The notes: generated from the sequence alone by a model not told the origin. A stretch of DNA of 64,000 bases from Enterococcus sp. 9E7_DIV0242 (GCF_002140975.2 NZ_CP147247.1:496001-560000); one strand, 5' to 3'. Positions 36,569-43,882 are shown, numbered from the stretch's first letter. Numbers and translations are program-made.

Positions 36569-36850
36569 TTACAACATTTTACTGTATTGCTGAATGGCCC
36601 GTCTAAGACTTGCGAGCTCTTTTTCAGTCTGGCCTGATTGAACGGCGTCCATAAATGTGTGATCGGCATGAGCTTCTAAAAGGATCTGACTGACTTTTTG
36701 AAGAGCAGATCTAGCAGAATTCAATTGGATGATTACTTCGTCGTAAGGACGTTCTTCAATAATCATGTTTTTAATTCCACCTACCTGTCCTTCGATTCTA
36801 TTGATGCGCTTAACTAAATTACCTACTTCATGATCTGGATGATGTGACAT
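36569..36850 (-). CDS. CsoR/RcnR/FrmR-family (DUF156) repressor lacking cysteine
   Basis: A 93-residue all-helical repressor: NLVKRINRIEGQVGGIKNMIIEE, followed by the four-helix-bundle segments ALQKVSQILLEAHADHTF and LRRAIQQYSKML. The family normally senses copper, nickel, sulfide or formaldehyde through a conserved Cys after the first arginine-rich helix. Here that position is Tyr (ERPYDEV), and the protein has no Cys at all, although several His remain (residues 3, 4, 7, and HADH). The inducer must differ. It precedes the MATE gene. ATG 36850 is chosen over GTG 36859 because of spacing from GGAG. Confidence 0.88.
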   Translation of the reverse strand: MSHHPDHEVGNLVKRINRIEGQVGGIKNMIIEERPYDEVIIQLNSARSALQKVSQILLEAHADHTFMDAVQSGQTEKELASLRRAIQQYSKML

Positions 36851-36880
36851 ATAGTTCACTCCTTAATTAATATATAGAGC

Positions 36881-36900
36881 ATACCCCTATACCCTATATG
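36881..36900. promoter_or_regulatory. candidate operator of the CsoR-family repressor
   Basis: ATACCCCTATACCCTATATG, 31 bp upstream of the start, contains the C/G tracts flanked by ATA/TAT that are typical of CsoR-family operators. Binding is inferred from position and resemblance. Confidence 0.5.
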
Positions 36901-36991
36901 TTAATACGAAGCTTCAGTAATTTCAAGCTTCCTCATTCCATAACAAAAATACCCAACAGAGGCATGGTGAATGTTGCACTTTATTCTGACA

Positions 36992-37392
36992 TGTAGGAGT
37001 TGACAGCATTCATCAAACTGCTTAAAAACCCATTAATATCAGCGTTTACAGATGCTTTCATAGACTTCTGATAAACTGAATATAAACACCCTGTTTTATA
37101 CACTCCATGAAAACATTGTTATTACAGCGTTTATACATTCACTGTATATTTGCAGTATGAATAAAGTTGCAGCTGTTAAATAACAGATCTGATTCATACA
37201 ACCTATTTACTTTTTCTCCTTACACAGACAGCAGCGTTCAGGGATAATTACTGTTAACTCAGCAACAGCTATCTGCAAGATAGATTCTGATTGAACCCTG
37301 AAACCACAGTGTTTCTAAGTAGCCCCTGTTTAAATCAGAGGGGTAACAAAAAGAGACTCCCCTATTGTTACTGGGTAAGCCCCTTACTTTTA
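36992..37392. other. non-coding stretch between transposon and terS-like gene
   Basis: About 400 bp. CAGCGTT-containing words recur at 37040, 37128 and 37231. A GTAACAA..TTGTTAC pair at 37344-37372 may terminate the leftward operon. A 26-codon frame ending in the transposon end has only a weak ribosome site and is not called. Confidence 0.45.
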
Positions 37393-37812
37393 TCAGTCCC
37401 TCTTTATGCCATAGCTCTTCATCAGTTCCTCAACAGTTTGCTTCCTGTTATCCATGATTGTGGCAGTAGTCTCAACCTCAGAAACCTGCTTAAGTATGCC
37501 TAGCTTCTTCATAATTAATTCTGCAGTCTTTACCTGTGTACTCTCTTTATACTTAGATGTAGGACTCATAACCTTTTGCATCCAGATGAATAAATCTGGA
37601 GCCAGAGTATCCATTTCTTCTACAGCTCTCTCAGTTAATTTCTTCTGAAACAGCTCTTCACGCTTCCACATGTAAATAGTTTTAGCGTTGATACCTAACT
37701 GCTCAGCAATTTCTTCATGAGTCATTCCAACAATATCTTTATATAGAAGCAACTCAATACACTCTAACTGGGTATCTGACAGATGATCAGCTTTATATCT
37801 TTTTATAGTCAT
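37393..37812 (-). CDS. terminase small subunit-like HTH protein (phBC6A51 type)
   Basis: A 139-residue protein with an N-terminal helix-turn-helix (MTHEEIAEQLGINAKTIYMWKREELFQ) followed by a helical region (LMSPTSKYKESTQVKTAELIMKKLGI-like). This layout matches small terminase subunits of the phBC6A51/Terminase_4-like groups, which recognise packaging sites on phage or satellite DNA. It is the last gene of a leftward operon and overlaps the preceding gene by 4 nt. No large terminase subunit is nearby, as is usual for phage-inducible islands that redirect a helper's packaging. Confidence 0.7.
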   Translation of the reverse strand: MTIKRYKADHLSDTQLECIELLLYKDIVGMTHEEIAEQLGINAKTIYMWKREELFQKKLTERAVEEMDTLAPDLFIWMQKVMSPTSKYKESTQVKTAELIMKKLGILKQVSEVETTATIMDNRKQTVEELMKSYGIKRD

Positions 37813-38189
37813 CCATCTTCAACTCCTGTAATTGCTCTAATTTCAGACAAAAACTCCACAGACTTCTGTTGTTTATCAGAAAGTAATTGTTCAGCTTCTT
37901 CAATATACTGCAAACCTTTCTGAGCCTTTGTAATCTGACTAGAAGCAAAACCAGACTGATACCTGTAAATCATATGCTGTTGTAACTGTCTCTCTAGCTC
38001 CTCTTTATACTCCATTAGACCTACTTTGATTTCAGTAACCGTCAGGCTATGCTCTGAAAGACTGGAAACATACTTTTTAGGCTGTTGCTTAAGCTTCTGC
38101 AATTCAGCTTGCTTTGACTGCCTAACTTCTTGATGGACAGCAGAGACCTTTTCCAGCCCTGCTGCCATTTCCTGTAATACTTCAGCCAT
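37809..38189 (-). CDS. hypothetical helical protein
   Basis: A 126-residue, strongly charged and predicted coiled-coil protein (repeated Gln/Glu/Lys such as LEKVSAVHQEVRQSKQAELQKLKQQ and YKEELERQLQQHMI). I do not recognise the family. It lies in a phage-type operon immediately before the terS-like gene, with a 4-nt overlap, and 14 bp after the preceding gene. A scaffold or packaging accessory role is only a guess from context. Confidence 0.75.
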   Translation of the reverse strand: MAEVLQEMAAGLEKVSAVHQEVRQSKQAELQKLKQQPKKYVSSLSEHSLTVTEIKVGLMEYKEELERQLQQHMIYRYQSGFASSQITKAQKGLQYIEEAEQLLSDKQQKSVEFLSEIRAITGVEDG

Positions 38190-38203
38190 TGTTTTCCCCT
38201 CTC

Positions 38204-38824
38204 TTACTGGAATAACAGATGATTAAATTCTGCTTTCTCTCCTGCAGTTGGTTTTGTCATCCTAATTCTTGCAAAATTGACTCTTCTAATAAAGTTGCCG
38301 TCTGGAGCCTTTCTGTGTTCAGCCCCCTCATAGAAACAGCAGTCTCCAGCATACTTTTCATATTGTGCACTTAACTGGTCTACTTCAATGTTCAAATGCC
38401 CAACAACAGTATAAGTTGCTTCCCAAGTTATCAGACTGACATGTTCTTTGTATGGCTCAAAGTAGCTCACACAATCATTGTATAGCCTGTAAATTGCCAT
38501 ATGAGCAGCTTCAAATAATGGTACTGACTCATTCTTTCTTAAATCCTTAATCAACTGGATCTCTTCTTTAATTGTTGCAGGCTTTCTGGTGTCCTTCTTG
38601 AAGTTAACCATTGCAGAAATCTCTTCTAAATTAGTAACCTTATCCAGTGAGTTTACTTGAATTTCCTCAGCATCAGCCAGCTCTGTTCTCAACTCCTCAA
38701 GCCTTACCTCATATTTAGCAGTAAACTGATCAAGAGCAGCTAAGGCTGCCACAGCTGCCTGTTTGCTTTCAATCTTAATCTCATTCACATCATAATTCAG
38801 GTTGTTCTGAAACTTCAATGTCAT
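38204..38824 (-). CDS. hypothetical phage-element protein
   Basis: A 206-residue protein I do not recognise. The N-terminal half is helical (AAVAALAALDQFTAKYEVRL) with KKDTRKPATIKEEIQLIKDLRKNES in the middle; the C-terminal part has aromatic and Cys residues (YAGDCCFYEGAEHRKAPDG). ATG 38824 is nine bases after GGAGG. It overlaps the end of the preceding 92-residue gene by about 35 nt in another frame, so the two are probably translationally coupled. Confidence 0.75.
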   Translation of the reverse strand: MTLKFQNNLNYDVNEIKIESKQAAVAALAALDQFTAKYEVRLEELRTELADAEEIQVNSLDKVTNLEEISAMVNFKKDTRKPATIKEEIQLIKDLRKNESVPLFEAAHMAIYRLYNDCVSYFEPYKEHVSLITWEATYTVVGHLNIEVDQLSAQYEKYAGDCCFYEGAEHRKAPDGNFIRRVNFARIRMTKPTAGEKAEFNHLLFQ

Positions 38825-39068
38825 CCTCTGCATCCTCCTCTTCTTTTTCTTCCTTATCTCCCTTGACTGCTTCTGTCAGTTGATCATATGCTTTCAAAAG
38901 CTCCAGTTTTTCATCAATGCGGATCATCCAGAAATCAGTATTTACTAAATGAACCTCTTTTTCTATCTGCTGTAGAATCCTTTCTGGTGACTGTTTGATT
39001 TCTTTTAACAAATAAGAAGCTAAAAACTTTTCTGGATCAGTAATCCTGAAATAATCTTTATTACTCAT
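38790..39068 (-). CDS. hypothetical small acidic protein
   Basis: A 92-residue protein. The N terminus has KDYFRITDPEKFLASYLLKEIKQ; the last 25 residues are almost entirely acidic (KGDKEEKEEEDAEDDIEV). I do not recognise it. It overlaps the upstream gene by 8 nt and the downstream gene by about 35 nt, so it belongs to the same leftward operon. Confidence 0.72.
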   Translation of the reverse strand: MSNKDYFRITDPEKFLASYLLKEIKQSPERILQQIEKEVHLVNTDFWMIRIDEKLELLKAYDQLTEAVKGDKEEKEEEDAEDDIEVSEQPEL

Positions 39069-39573
39069 TTTCTTCTGTAGCCTCAGGAATGCCTTCTGTA
39101 TCTGGAAACTGTTCTATTGCTTGATCTACAGTGGCATAGGGGTTATTTGTTAGCCAGTCCTGCACCTCTTTAATTTCCTTTATATTGTTTAAACAATCTT
39201 TCCAATTGTCATATGCGTGATCTGTCTGATGTTTATATTTTGCAAACTTAACACCTTCTCTTGAGTTAAATGATTCTGCATGACTCAGAAATGTTTTTAA
39301 ATCCTGCGTATCCACTAAATTGTATTTACCAGACTTAAGTGCTTCTACTCCGTCAGCATAAGGCATAGCAGTAAGTTCTTTAGACTGAGAGAATTTTTTC
39401 CTTTGTCTTTGGTGAAAAGCATTCCATCCCTCTTGTCGTTCATTTCCTTCTTTGACATGATCAACCTCTTTGGCATCCATTCTTTTATATTCAGGTAGTT
39501 GCTCATTTTGATCTGCAAGCCCCATTGCCATTTTCTGTACTGCCGTTAATTTTTTTTCATTGTTTTGTTGCAT
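39061..39573 (-). CDS. hypothetical phage-element protein
   Basis: A 170-residue soluble, charged protein with no recognised domain (segments EGWNAFHQRQRKKFSQ, DLKTFLSHAESFNSREGVKFAKYKH, acidic tail EGIPEATEENE). AAGGAGA precedes the ATG at good spacing. It lies in the operon running from 39794 to 37393. Confidence 0.75.
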   Translation of the reverse strand: MQQNNEKKLTAVQKMAMGLADQNEQLPEYKRMDAKEVDHVKEGNERQEGWNAFHQRQRKKFSQSKELTAMPYADGVEALKSGKYNLVDTQDLKTFLSHAESFNSREGVKFAKYKHQTDHAYDNWKDCLNNIKEIKEVQDWLTNNPYATVDQAIEQFPDTEGIPEATEENE

Positions 39574-39617
39574 TAAACATTCTCCTTTTCTACTTTGCTT
39601 TCTTCATGTTTTTTTAG

Positions 39618-39794
39618 CTAGCTGCAAAAACTTTTATAATTCAGTCCTACAACACGGCAGTATTGACTCTTGCTAACACATGGATAGAGCCCTTTAATTA
39701 AAAACCACTGCATAACATAAAACTCAGTCCCCACTCTCTGAACTACCTTTGCTGTAAGTTCCTTGTCCGTCATTCTAATAAATGATGTTGCCAT
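39618..39794 (-). CDS. hypothetical 58-residue protein
   Basis: A short gene of 58 codons: MATSFIRMTDKELTAKVVQR at the start, FYVMQWFLIKGLYPCVSK in the middle and GLNYKSFCS at the end. GGGAGG lies seven bases before the ATG. It is the first gene after the operator-like region at 39817-39876 and so leads the operon ending in the terS-like gene. I do not recognise it. Confidence 0.65.
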   Translation of the reverse strand: MATSFIRMTDKELTAKVVQRVGTEFYVMQWFLIKGLYPCVSKSQYCRVVGLNYKSFCS

Positions 39795-39816
39795 TTCATT
39801 TCCTCCCTTCTAAATT

Positions 39817-39876
39817 ACTTAGGTAAATCAGGTTAAGTAAATTTACCTATTATTTCCCTATCTATATAGGTAACTA
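39817..39876 (-). promoter_or_regulatory. promoter/operator region of the terS operon
   Basis: Three AGGTAA/TTACCT words lie here (about 39818, 39845 and 39868), two of them forming the dyad AGGTAAAT..GTAAATTTACCT. They resemble a repressor operator set. The region faces leftward into the operon that begins at 39794. Confidence 0.5.
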
Positions 39877-39942
39877 GAACAAGATTTTTAAGGGTATTAA
39901 CAAAAAAAAGTTAGATAATTTTACATAATTTGAACAAAGTAA

Positions 39943-39972
39943 AAAGCCAGAGCACCATTTTGATAGCTCTGA
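39943..39972 (-). terminator. terminator after the sigma-like gene cluster
   Basis: On the minus strand AGTCAGAGC..GCTCTGGCT forms a hairpin followed by TTTTTAC. It separates the 41103-39984 operon from the one starting at 39794. Confidence 0.8.
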
Positions 39973-39983
39973 CTGATTCATAG

Positions 39984-40406
39984 TTATTCTGATTTCTCTT
40001 GCGTGACTCTTTCTTTAGGAATATTTAATTTCTCTTTTATTGCAAAATAGCTCATAGTATCTTCATCCAACCCTGTCAATTCTCTTTTTTGGCGTGCCTT
40101 CTCTTGTGTTGGTGTAAGGAACTGCAGTGGCTCATCTTTTTTCTTGTATTTCTTCTTAATGTAGTCAGCAAGGATATAATTTGCCATGCAGTCTAAAACT
40201 CCATGAGTAGGGAATTTGCTATATTGACTAAAAAATAGCTCTGTGACTGACTCTATCTCTGCTTTCCTGTCTTCCGCTGTGCCAATATCTTCTATATCCA
40301 ATTTTGCTAATGCTCCCTGACTATATGCTTTCAAAAGGAAGCCCTGAGCTTCTGTGCTGTTCATCTGCTGAAACTGCTCCAATGTCTGTGTTGCTGTTAG
40401 AATCAC
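39984..40406 (-). CDS. hypothetical phage-element protein
   Basis: A 140-residue helical protein that I do not recognise (VTELFFSQYSKFPTHGVLDCMANYILADYIKKKYKKKDEPL near the centre). The start is GTG, overlapping the stop of the upstream gene as GTGA. It is the last gene of a three-gene unit with two sigma-region-4-like proteins. Confidence 0.72.
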   Translation of the reverse strand: MILTATQTLEQFQQMNSTEAQGFLLKAYSQGALAKLDIEDIGTAEDRKAEIESVTELFFSQYSKFPTHGVLDCMANYILADYIKKKYKKKDEPLQFLTPTQEKARQKRELTGLDEDTMSYFAIKEKLNIPKERVTQEKSE

Positions 40407-40768
40407 TTAATTGATTTCTCCTGTGTGCTTGTCATATTATCATCTATCCTTTCTGTCTTTTTATTCCACTTGTTTAATACACGTTGAAGCTTCTTTTTCA
40501 CCGCATTCACGGCTCCTAATACTGCCTGAACAGTAACCCCTAAAACAGAAGCAGTTTGACTGAGATTTAAGCCTTTTTCCCAATGTAGTGTGACAATTTT
40601 TTTCTGATGTTCCGTCAGATTTGCCAGTTTTACAGCCCTTTCTGCATCAATAAGAATATCAATATACTCATATTGCCCTTTTTCTGCCTTGTACCTGTAC
40701 GCTGATTCATTTGAGATTGCTGCAATAATTTCATGCAGTTTGTAATGGTGTGACTGGAATTTTGTCAA
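40403..40768 (-). CDS. sigma-70 region 4-like HTH protein, copy 2
   Basis: A 121-residue protein whose centre (LTEHQKKIVTLHWEKGLNLSQTASVLGVTVQAVLGAVNAVKKKLQ) matches the sigma region 4/ArpU-like helix-turn-helix. No region 2 is present, so it is not a complete sigma factor; late-gene activators of phages often look like this. It starts with TTG inside a TTGA overlap with the upstream paralogue. Confidence 0.75.
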   Translation of the reverse strand: MTKFQSHHYKLHEIIAAISNESAYRYKAEKGQYEYIDILIDAERAVKLANLTEHQKKIVTLHWEKGLNLSQTASVLGVTVQAVLGAVNAVKKKLQRVLNKWNKKTERIDDNMTSTQEKSIK

Positions 40769-41103
40769 TTAATATTGTTCTCTCCTTCTTGTTTATACCA
40801 ACTATTTAACACTTGTTGAATCTTTCTTTTTGCAGTATTGCATCTGTCAATTACCCCAACATGACTAATACTTAGGATTCTTGCTGCTTCATGTGTTGAA
40901 AATCCGTACTTGTAGACTAACAGCAACGCCTCCTGTTGTTTGATAGATAATTTTGCCTGTTCTATACAAAGCGTTGCATCAACAATTGAAATTAAACTAT
41001 CTGTGCATGAGGGTTCTCTATCTTGTCGGAACTCATCAGCATGCTCAACAGAATATAGAATGCCTGCTACCGTGTAATTGTTATTGCATTCCTTTATCCT
41101 CAT
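40765..41103 (-). CDS. sigma-70 region 4-like HTH protein, copy 1
   Basis: A 112-residue protein with the segment LSIKQQEALLLVYKYGFSTHEAARILSISHVGVIDRCNTAKRKIQQ, equivalent in position to the HTH of the next gene. The two ends VLNSWYKQ here and VLNKWNKK in the other also match, so they are probably ancient duplicates. It is first in the three-gene leftward operon. A role as regulator of later element genes is inferred. Confidence 0.75.
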   Translation of the reverse strand: MRIKECNNNYTVAGILYSVEHADEFRQDREPSCTDSLISIVDATLCIEQAKLSIKQQEALLLVYKYGFSTHEAARILSISHVGVIDRCNTAKRKIQQVLNSWYKQEGENNIN

Positions 41104-41511
41104 TCTCCTCCTTTCAATGGTAAGCTTTCACAGAAAAATAATTACGTTATTTAAAACGCTGGTATCCTTTATGTGTAAGCATTTAATTTTTTTTCGCAGT
41201 TTTTTAATAAAAAAGTTCATTTTCTGGCTTACCAATCACCACAAATTACACACTAGTAGATGAAAGAGAAAAACAGCTGATATACTGCAATCACTGTTAA
41301 CTTGTTAAGTTACTGCTGATTGATTGCCAACTACGTTGGGACTACGGCAAGTAAACTTGCCTTGTCATAACAGAAAATATGAACTGCAATAATACTGAAA
41401 AGATTAAACAGTGAATATAATCTGTATAGACTGTTACCTGTTTAAAGAAATATTTGCTGTTTAATCTTGCTGAGTTGGAAGCTTGAAAAGCTGACAACAA
41501 GGCGTAAGCCT
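41104..41511. other. intergenic region with inverted repeats
   Basis: About 400 bp with no gene. It contains GGCAAGTAAACTTGCC near 41347-41362 and the 12-bp inverted repeat annotated at 41400-41468. It may hold the promoter of the 41103 operon or a replication site. Confidence 0.5.
41400..41468. repeat. 12-bp perfect inverted repeat
   Basis: AAGATTAAACAG (41400-41411) is complementary to CTGTTTAATCTT (41457-41468), with 45 bp between. No T tract follows, so a terminator is unlikely. Confidence 0.6.
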
Positions 41512-41802
41512 TTATAAAAGTATTTTCTTCTGTTTTAATTCTCTGTACGCCTTCCTAACTGTTGGTAAAGTGTATCCAGTTAATTTAGCAATTTGAGAGA
41601 CTGAAGGCGGTTCTCCTGCTGTTACACTGGATGCACAGTGAGCTAAAAGGACAACATAATTTCTGCCACCAACTTCAGCTATTGTTTCATCTAGTATTGT
41701 TGTGATATCTGTAGTGAGACACTCCCTTTCTGTAATTTCTCCTGTGGTAATGTTAACTTGCTGCAAATTCTGATAACTTAAAATTTCTGTTTTGATAAGC
41801 AT
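41512..41802 (-). CDS. winged-helix DNA-binding protein
   Basis: A 96-residue protein. The C-terminal half (PSVSQIAKLTGYTLPTVRKAYRELKQKKILL) is a GntR/DnaD-like winged helix; the N-terminal half carries LTTDITTILDETIAEVGGRNYVVLLAH. AGAAAGGA precedes the ATG. It lies next to the tandem repeat array at 41861-42308 and is the natural candidate to bind it. It could be a small replication initiator or a regulator; it is shorter than known initiators. Confidence 0.7.
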   Translation of the reverse strand: MLIKTEILSYQNLQQVNITTGEITERECLTTDITTILDETIAEVGGRNYVVLLAHCASSVTAGEPPSVSQIAKLTGYTLPTVRKAYRELKQKKILL

Positions 41803-41860
41803 GATCCTTTCTACTATTTTTTGCCTTACACATATACAAGTTCGTAAATAGTCACCAGTT

Positions 41861-42308
41861 GGGACACATAAAGAAAATATTTTTCTGTCCCCTATCTTTC
41901 CTTACGTAATAACAACTGAAAAACGGGACACTGATTTGAACAGTTTTCTCCTTTCACTACTAAAGACAAGATTTAGACCCTCATTGAGACAACTAAATGA
42001 AATTTTTTTTTACATCTCCTACACTTTAAGACGTATTTCACTGCTCATATGGGACACTTTTCAGGAAATCTTTTTCAGCTCCTATACTTTTCCTTAGTCC
42101 ATTTGCACAACAGATTGGGACAGATTATAAAAGTATTTTTCAGCTCCACACGTATACATAGGCAAATACTCCTGTATTTTGAGACAACTTATAGAAAAAA
42201 ATTTACTTTCCTACTTTTATAATTTCGTTATTATGCTCAGGTTGGGACAACAAGCAGATTTTTCTGCCTCACATTCTTAAAGACGAAATTTGGTTACTGA
42301 TTGAGGCA
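41861..42308. repeat. array of eight degenerate repeats spaced about 63 bp
   Basis: G(G/A)GACA-type cores start at 41861, 41925, 41986, 42051, 42117, 42181, 42244 and 42303 (the last is GAGGCA). The intervals are 64, 61, 65, 66, 64, 63 and 59 bp. Each unit goes on with a T-rich run, then a CTCC/CCTAC-like word and often TTAAGACG-like sequence. About 63 bp is six helical turns. The array fills the 700-bp gap without genes between the winged-helix gene and the XRE gene. It could be an iteron-type origin or a multi-site operator. Confidence 0.7.
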
Positions 42309-42370
42309 TTTTGAAAGAAAAAAAGATGCGCCATTTTTGGGAACATCTCATATCACTGCTGAAACACAGC

Positions 42371-42409
42371 AAAAAAGCCAGAGGACTCTGCAGAGAATCC
42401 ATCTGGCTT
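42371..42409 (-). terminator. terminator of the XRE repressor gene
   Basis: On the minus strand AAGCCAGATGGA..TCCTCTGGCTT forms a stem followed by T6. It lies about 90 bp after the XRE gene. Confidence 0.75.
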
Positions 42410-42498
42410 ATTCTGTACTATTCTGTTGTGCTGGTTCTGTTGTTGTACCGTAAAACTGTATGTGTTCTGGAAGAGACTGAGTTAAGCTGCTGATCTAT

Positions 42499-42816
42499 CT
42501 AACTATTATTTAAGCTTTTTAGCAACCACAACACATGTTCCAAGGTCTCATTATCTAACTCTGTCAAATTCATATTAATATCCGCTAAAAGTTGTTGTTG
42601 ATCAGAACTTTCATATAGAAATTCACTAACTGAAATATCTAAGTAATCACAAATAGTATACAGCATTTGGATTGATGGCATGGAACGTTTGTTTTCTATA
42701 GAATTGATATAATTTTCATTCTGACCAATGGCAATACTCATTTCTCTAGCACTGACATTTTTCTTATTTCTAAAGTAATTCAGTCTATCTGATAAAAATG
42801 TTTCAAAATCAAGCAT
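42499..42816 (-). CDS. XRE-family (Cro/CI-type) repressor
   Basis: A 105-residue regulator with an N-terminal HTH (VSAREMSIAIGQNENYINSIENKRSMPSIQMLYTICDYLDIS) and a short C-terminal helical tail. ATG 42816 lies seven bases after AAAGGAGG. It is divergent from the gene at 42962 across a short promoter region, the usual layout of a repressor and the gene it controls. Confidence 0.88.
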   Translation of the reverse strand: MLDFETFLSDRLNYFRNKKNVSAREMSIAIGQNENYINSIENKRSMPSIQMLYTICDYLDISVSEFLYESSDQQQLLADINMNLTELDNETLEHVLWLLKSLNNS

Positions 42817-42890
42817 GAGCATTCCTCCTTTACTACACTATTCTACATCATGAAAACCAAGAATATACATCTTATAAAATAGTAATTGCA

Positions 42891-42919
42891 TTGTTAAACA
42901 ACTTTAAATATTGTATAAT
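42891..42919 (+). promoter_or_regulatory. sigma-A promoter of the divergent gene
   Basis: TTGTTA (42891-42896) and TATAAT (42914-42919) with a 17-bp spacer point rightward, about 45 bp before the likely CTG start at 42962. This placement rules out the TTG at 42911 as a start, since it lies within the promoter. Confidence 0.8.
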
Positions 42920-42961
42920 TCAAGAAAGACATTTTCAAAAAGTGTGAAAGGAGGAATACTT

Positions 42962-43243
42962 CTGAAAACAAAGAATGAGCAGCCAATAAAAAGTGTATCA
43001 CAGCAGGATATCCACTCTTTAGTTGATCTGTTGACTCAACTGAAATCATGGACTGCACCACTTAAGTTAATTGAGAATTATTTCAGTGATGAATCACGTC
43101 CAGTTAACAAACAGAAATTAGCAAATGAATATTATGCTTATTCAAAGATATTCAAAGCTTTTCATTGTGATCTTGACCATATTATTGAACAGTCAGAAAC
43201 ACAACTGAATGAGCTGAAAAGCAGACGAAAAATGGAAGTATAA
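42962..43243 (+). CDS. hypothetical protein, probable CTG start
   Basis: A 93-residue charged protein (KTKNEQPIKSVSQQ at the start, LVDLLTQLKSWTAPLKLIENYF in the middle, basic tail KSRRKMEV). I do not recognise it. A perfect AAAGGAGG (42947-42954) lies seven bases before an in-frame CTG at 42962; no ATG, and no GTG or TTG with a ribosome site, is available after the promoter. GTG 42944 lies before the ribosome site. It is divergent from the XRE repressor. Confidence 0.65.
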   Translation: MKTKNEQPIKSVSQQDIHSLVDLLTQLKSWTAPLKLIENYFSDESRPVNKQKLANEYYAYSKIFKAFHCDLDHIIEQSETQLNELKSRRKMEV

Positions 43244-43250
43244 TAAAAAT

Positions 43251-43288
43251 GAGGAAGAACAGTGATCAGCTGCTCTCCCTCTTCTTTT
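43251..43288. terminator. bidirectional terminator
   Basis: GAGGAAGAACAG pairs with CTGCTCTCCCTC (two mismatches) and is followed by TTCTTTT. It lies between the convergent hypothetical gene and the DUF4062 gene remnant. Confidence 0.7.
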
Positions 43289-43882
43289 ATGCATTATTAA
43301 CTTCTTCTTCTTCAAGAATACTTATATACTCTAGATGAGTAAGTAATTCAACTCCCCCATTACTTAGCACGTATCCGTTAACAGTATCTTCATACTCACC
43401 CTTAAAGTCAAAAATCTCAACCTCTTCTGACTCAACAATTCTATATTGTATTAATTTAGGAATTGCCTCTTTAAGAAGAGTATCATTTATATTTTTGTAT
43501 GCTTTTGGCTCAACCAGAATATGACCTTTAGTTAACATGACTTCTTTCAAACTTGTTTCTCCATTAACATTTATCTTATTCAATAGTTTTACGAGAGCAT
43601 TAATATTATAAGAACCAATTTTCTCTGTTTCAATAATACTGGCAGCTTCTTTCAGCTCAGCAGCCTCTTCAGTTTTAGCCAGTGCTTTCTTGGATAACTC
43701 AGTATTTTCTTCTCTCAACTTCTCCAACTGATCAAGAAACTCTGCACTAACCCACCCTTTTAGAGTATCCTCATACTTTTTGTTGATTCTGTTCATTGCA
43801 CCTAAAATTGCACCTTCAATTTGATCAAGATTATCAATATTTTTTACTATTTGGTCTTTCACATCACTTTTGAATGTTAAAC
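43287..43882 (-). pseudogene. DUF4062 gene, C-terminal part (split by IS21-type element)
   Basis: About 196 codons starting TFKSDVKDQIVKNIDNLDQIEG, then a coiled-coil stretch (LEKLREENTELSKKALAKTEEAAELKEAAS) and a C-terminal domain ending LTHLEYISILEEEEVNNA. Removing the IS and one TAAAC copy joins it in frame to the N-terminal part at 46220-46627 (reading DFNVYASL then TFKSDV), giving a protein of about 332 residues. The native gene is broken, and this part has no natural start. Confidence 0.85.
43878..43882. repeat. target duplication of IS21-type element, left copy
   Basis: TAAAC here is repeated at 46220-46224 on the other side of the insertion. Removing one copy and the intervening DNA restores the DUF4062 reading frame exactly. 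Confidence 0.8.

Larger units (their letters stand above)
33973..36991. mobile_element. IS30-type transposon apparently carrying MATE and CsoR-family genes
   Basis: TGTCAATACTAAGTGCAACAT at 33973-33993 matches the reverse complement of 36971-36991 (TGTCAGAATAAAGTGCAACA plus T) with small differences, ending in the shared AAGTGCAACAT. Between them lie an IS30-family transposase, a MATE efflux gene and a CsoR/FrmR-like gene, all leftward. No similar repeat is visible right after the transposase start (35100-35200), so the passenger genes seem to be inside the ends. No clear target duplication is seen. The left end interrupts a capsid gene. Confidence 0.65.

Noticed and set aside
36998..37078. 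26-codon minus-strand frame next to the transposon end
   Set aside because: Weak ribosome site only, and the stop lies within the transposon repeat; probably chance.
41861..42308. CRISPR-like regular spacing
   Set aside because: The repeated units share only short cores and are degenerate; CRISPR repeats would be nearly identical and no cas gene is present.
42311..42493. 60-codon plus-strand ORF after the repeat array
   Set aside because: No ribosome site, TTG start, and it reads through the terminator of the opposite XRE gene.
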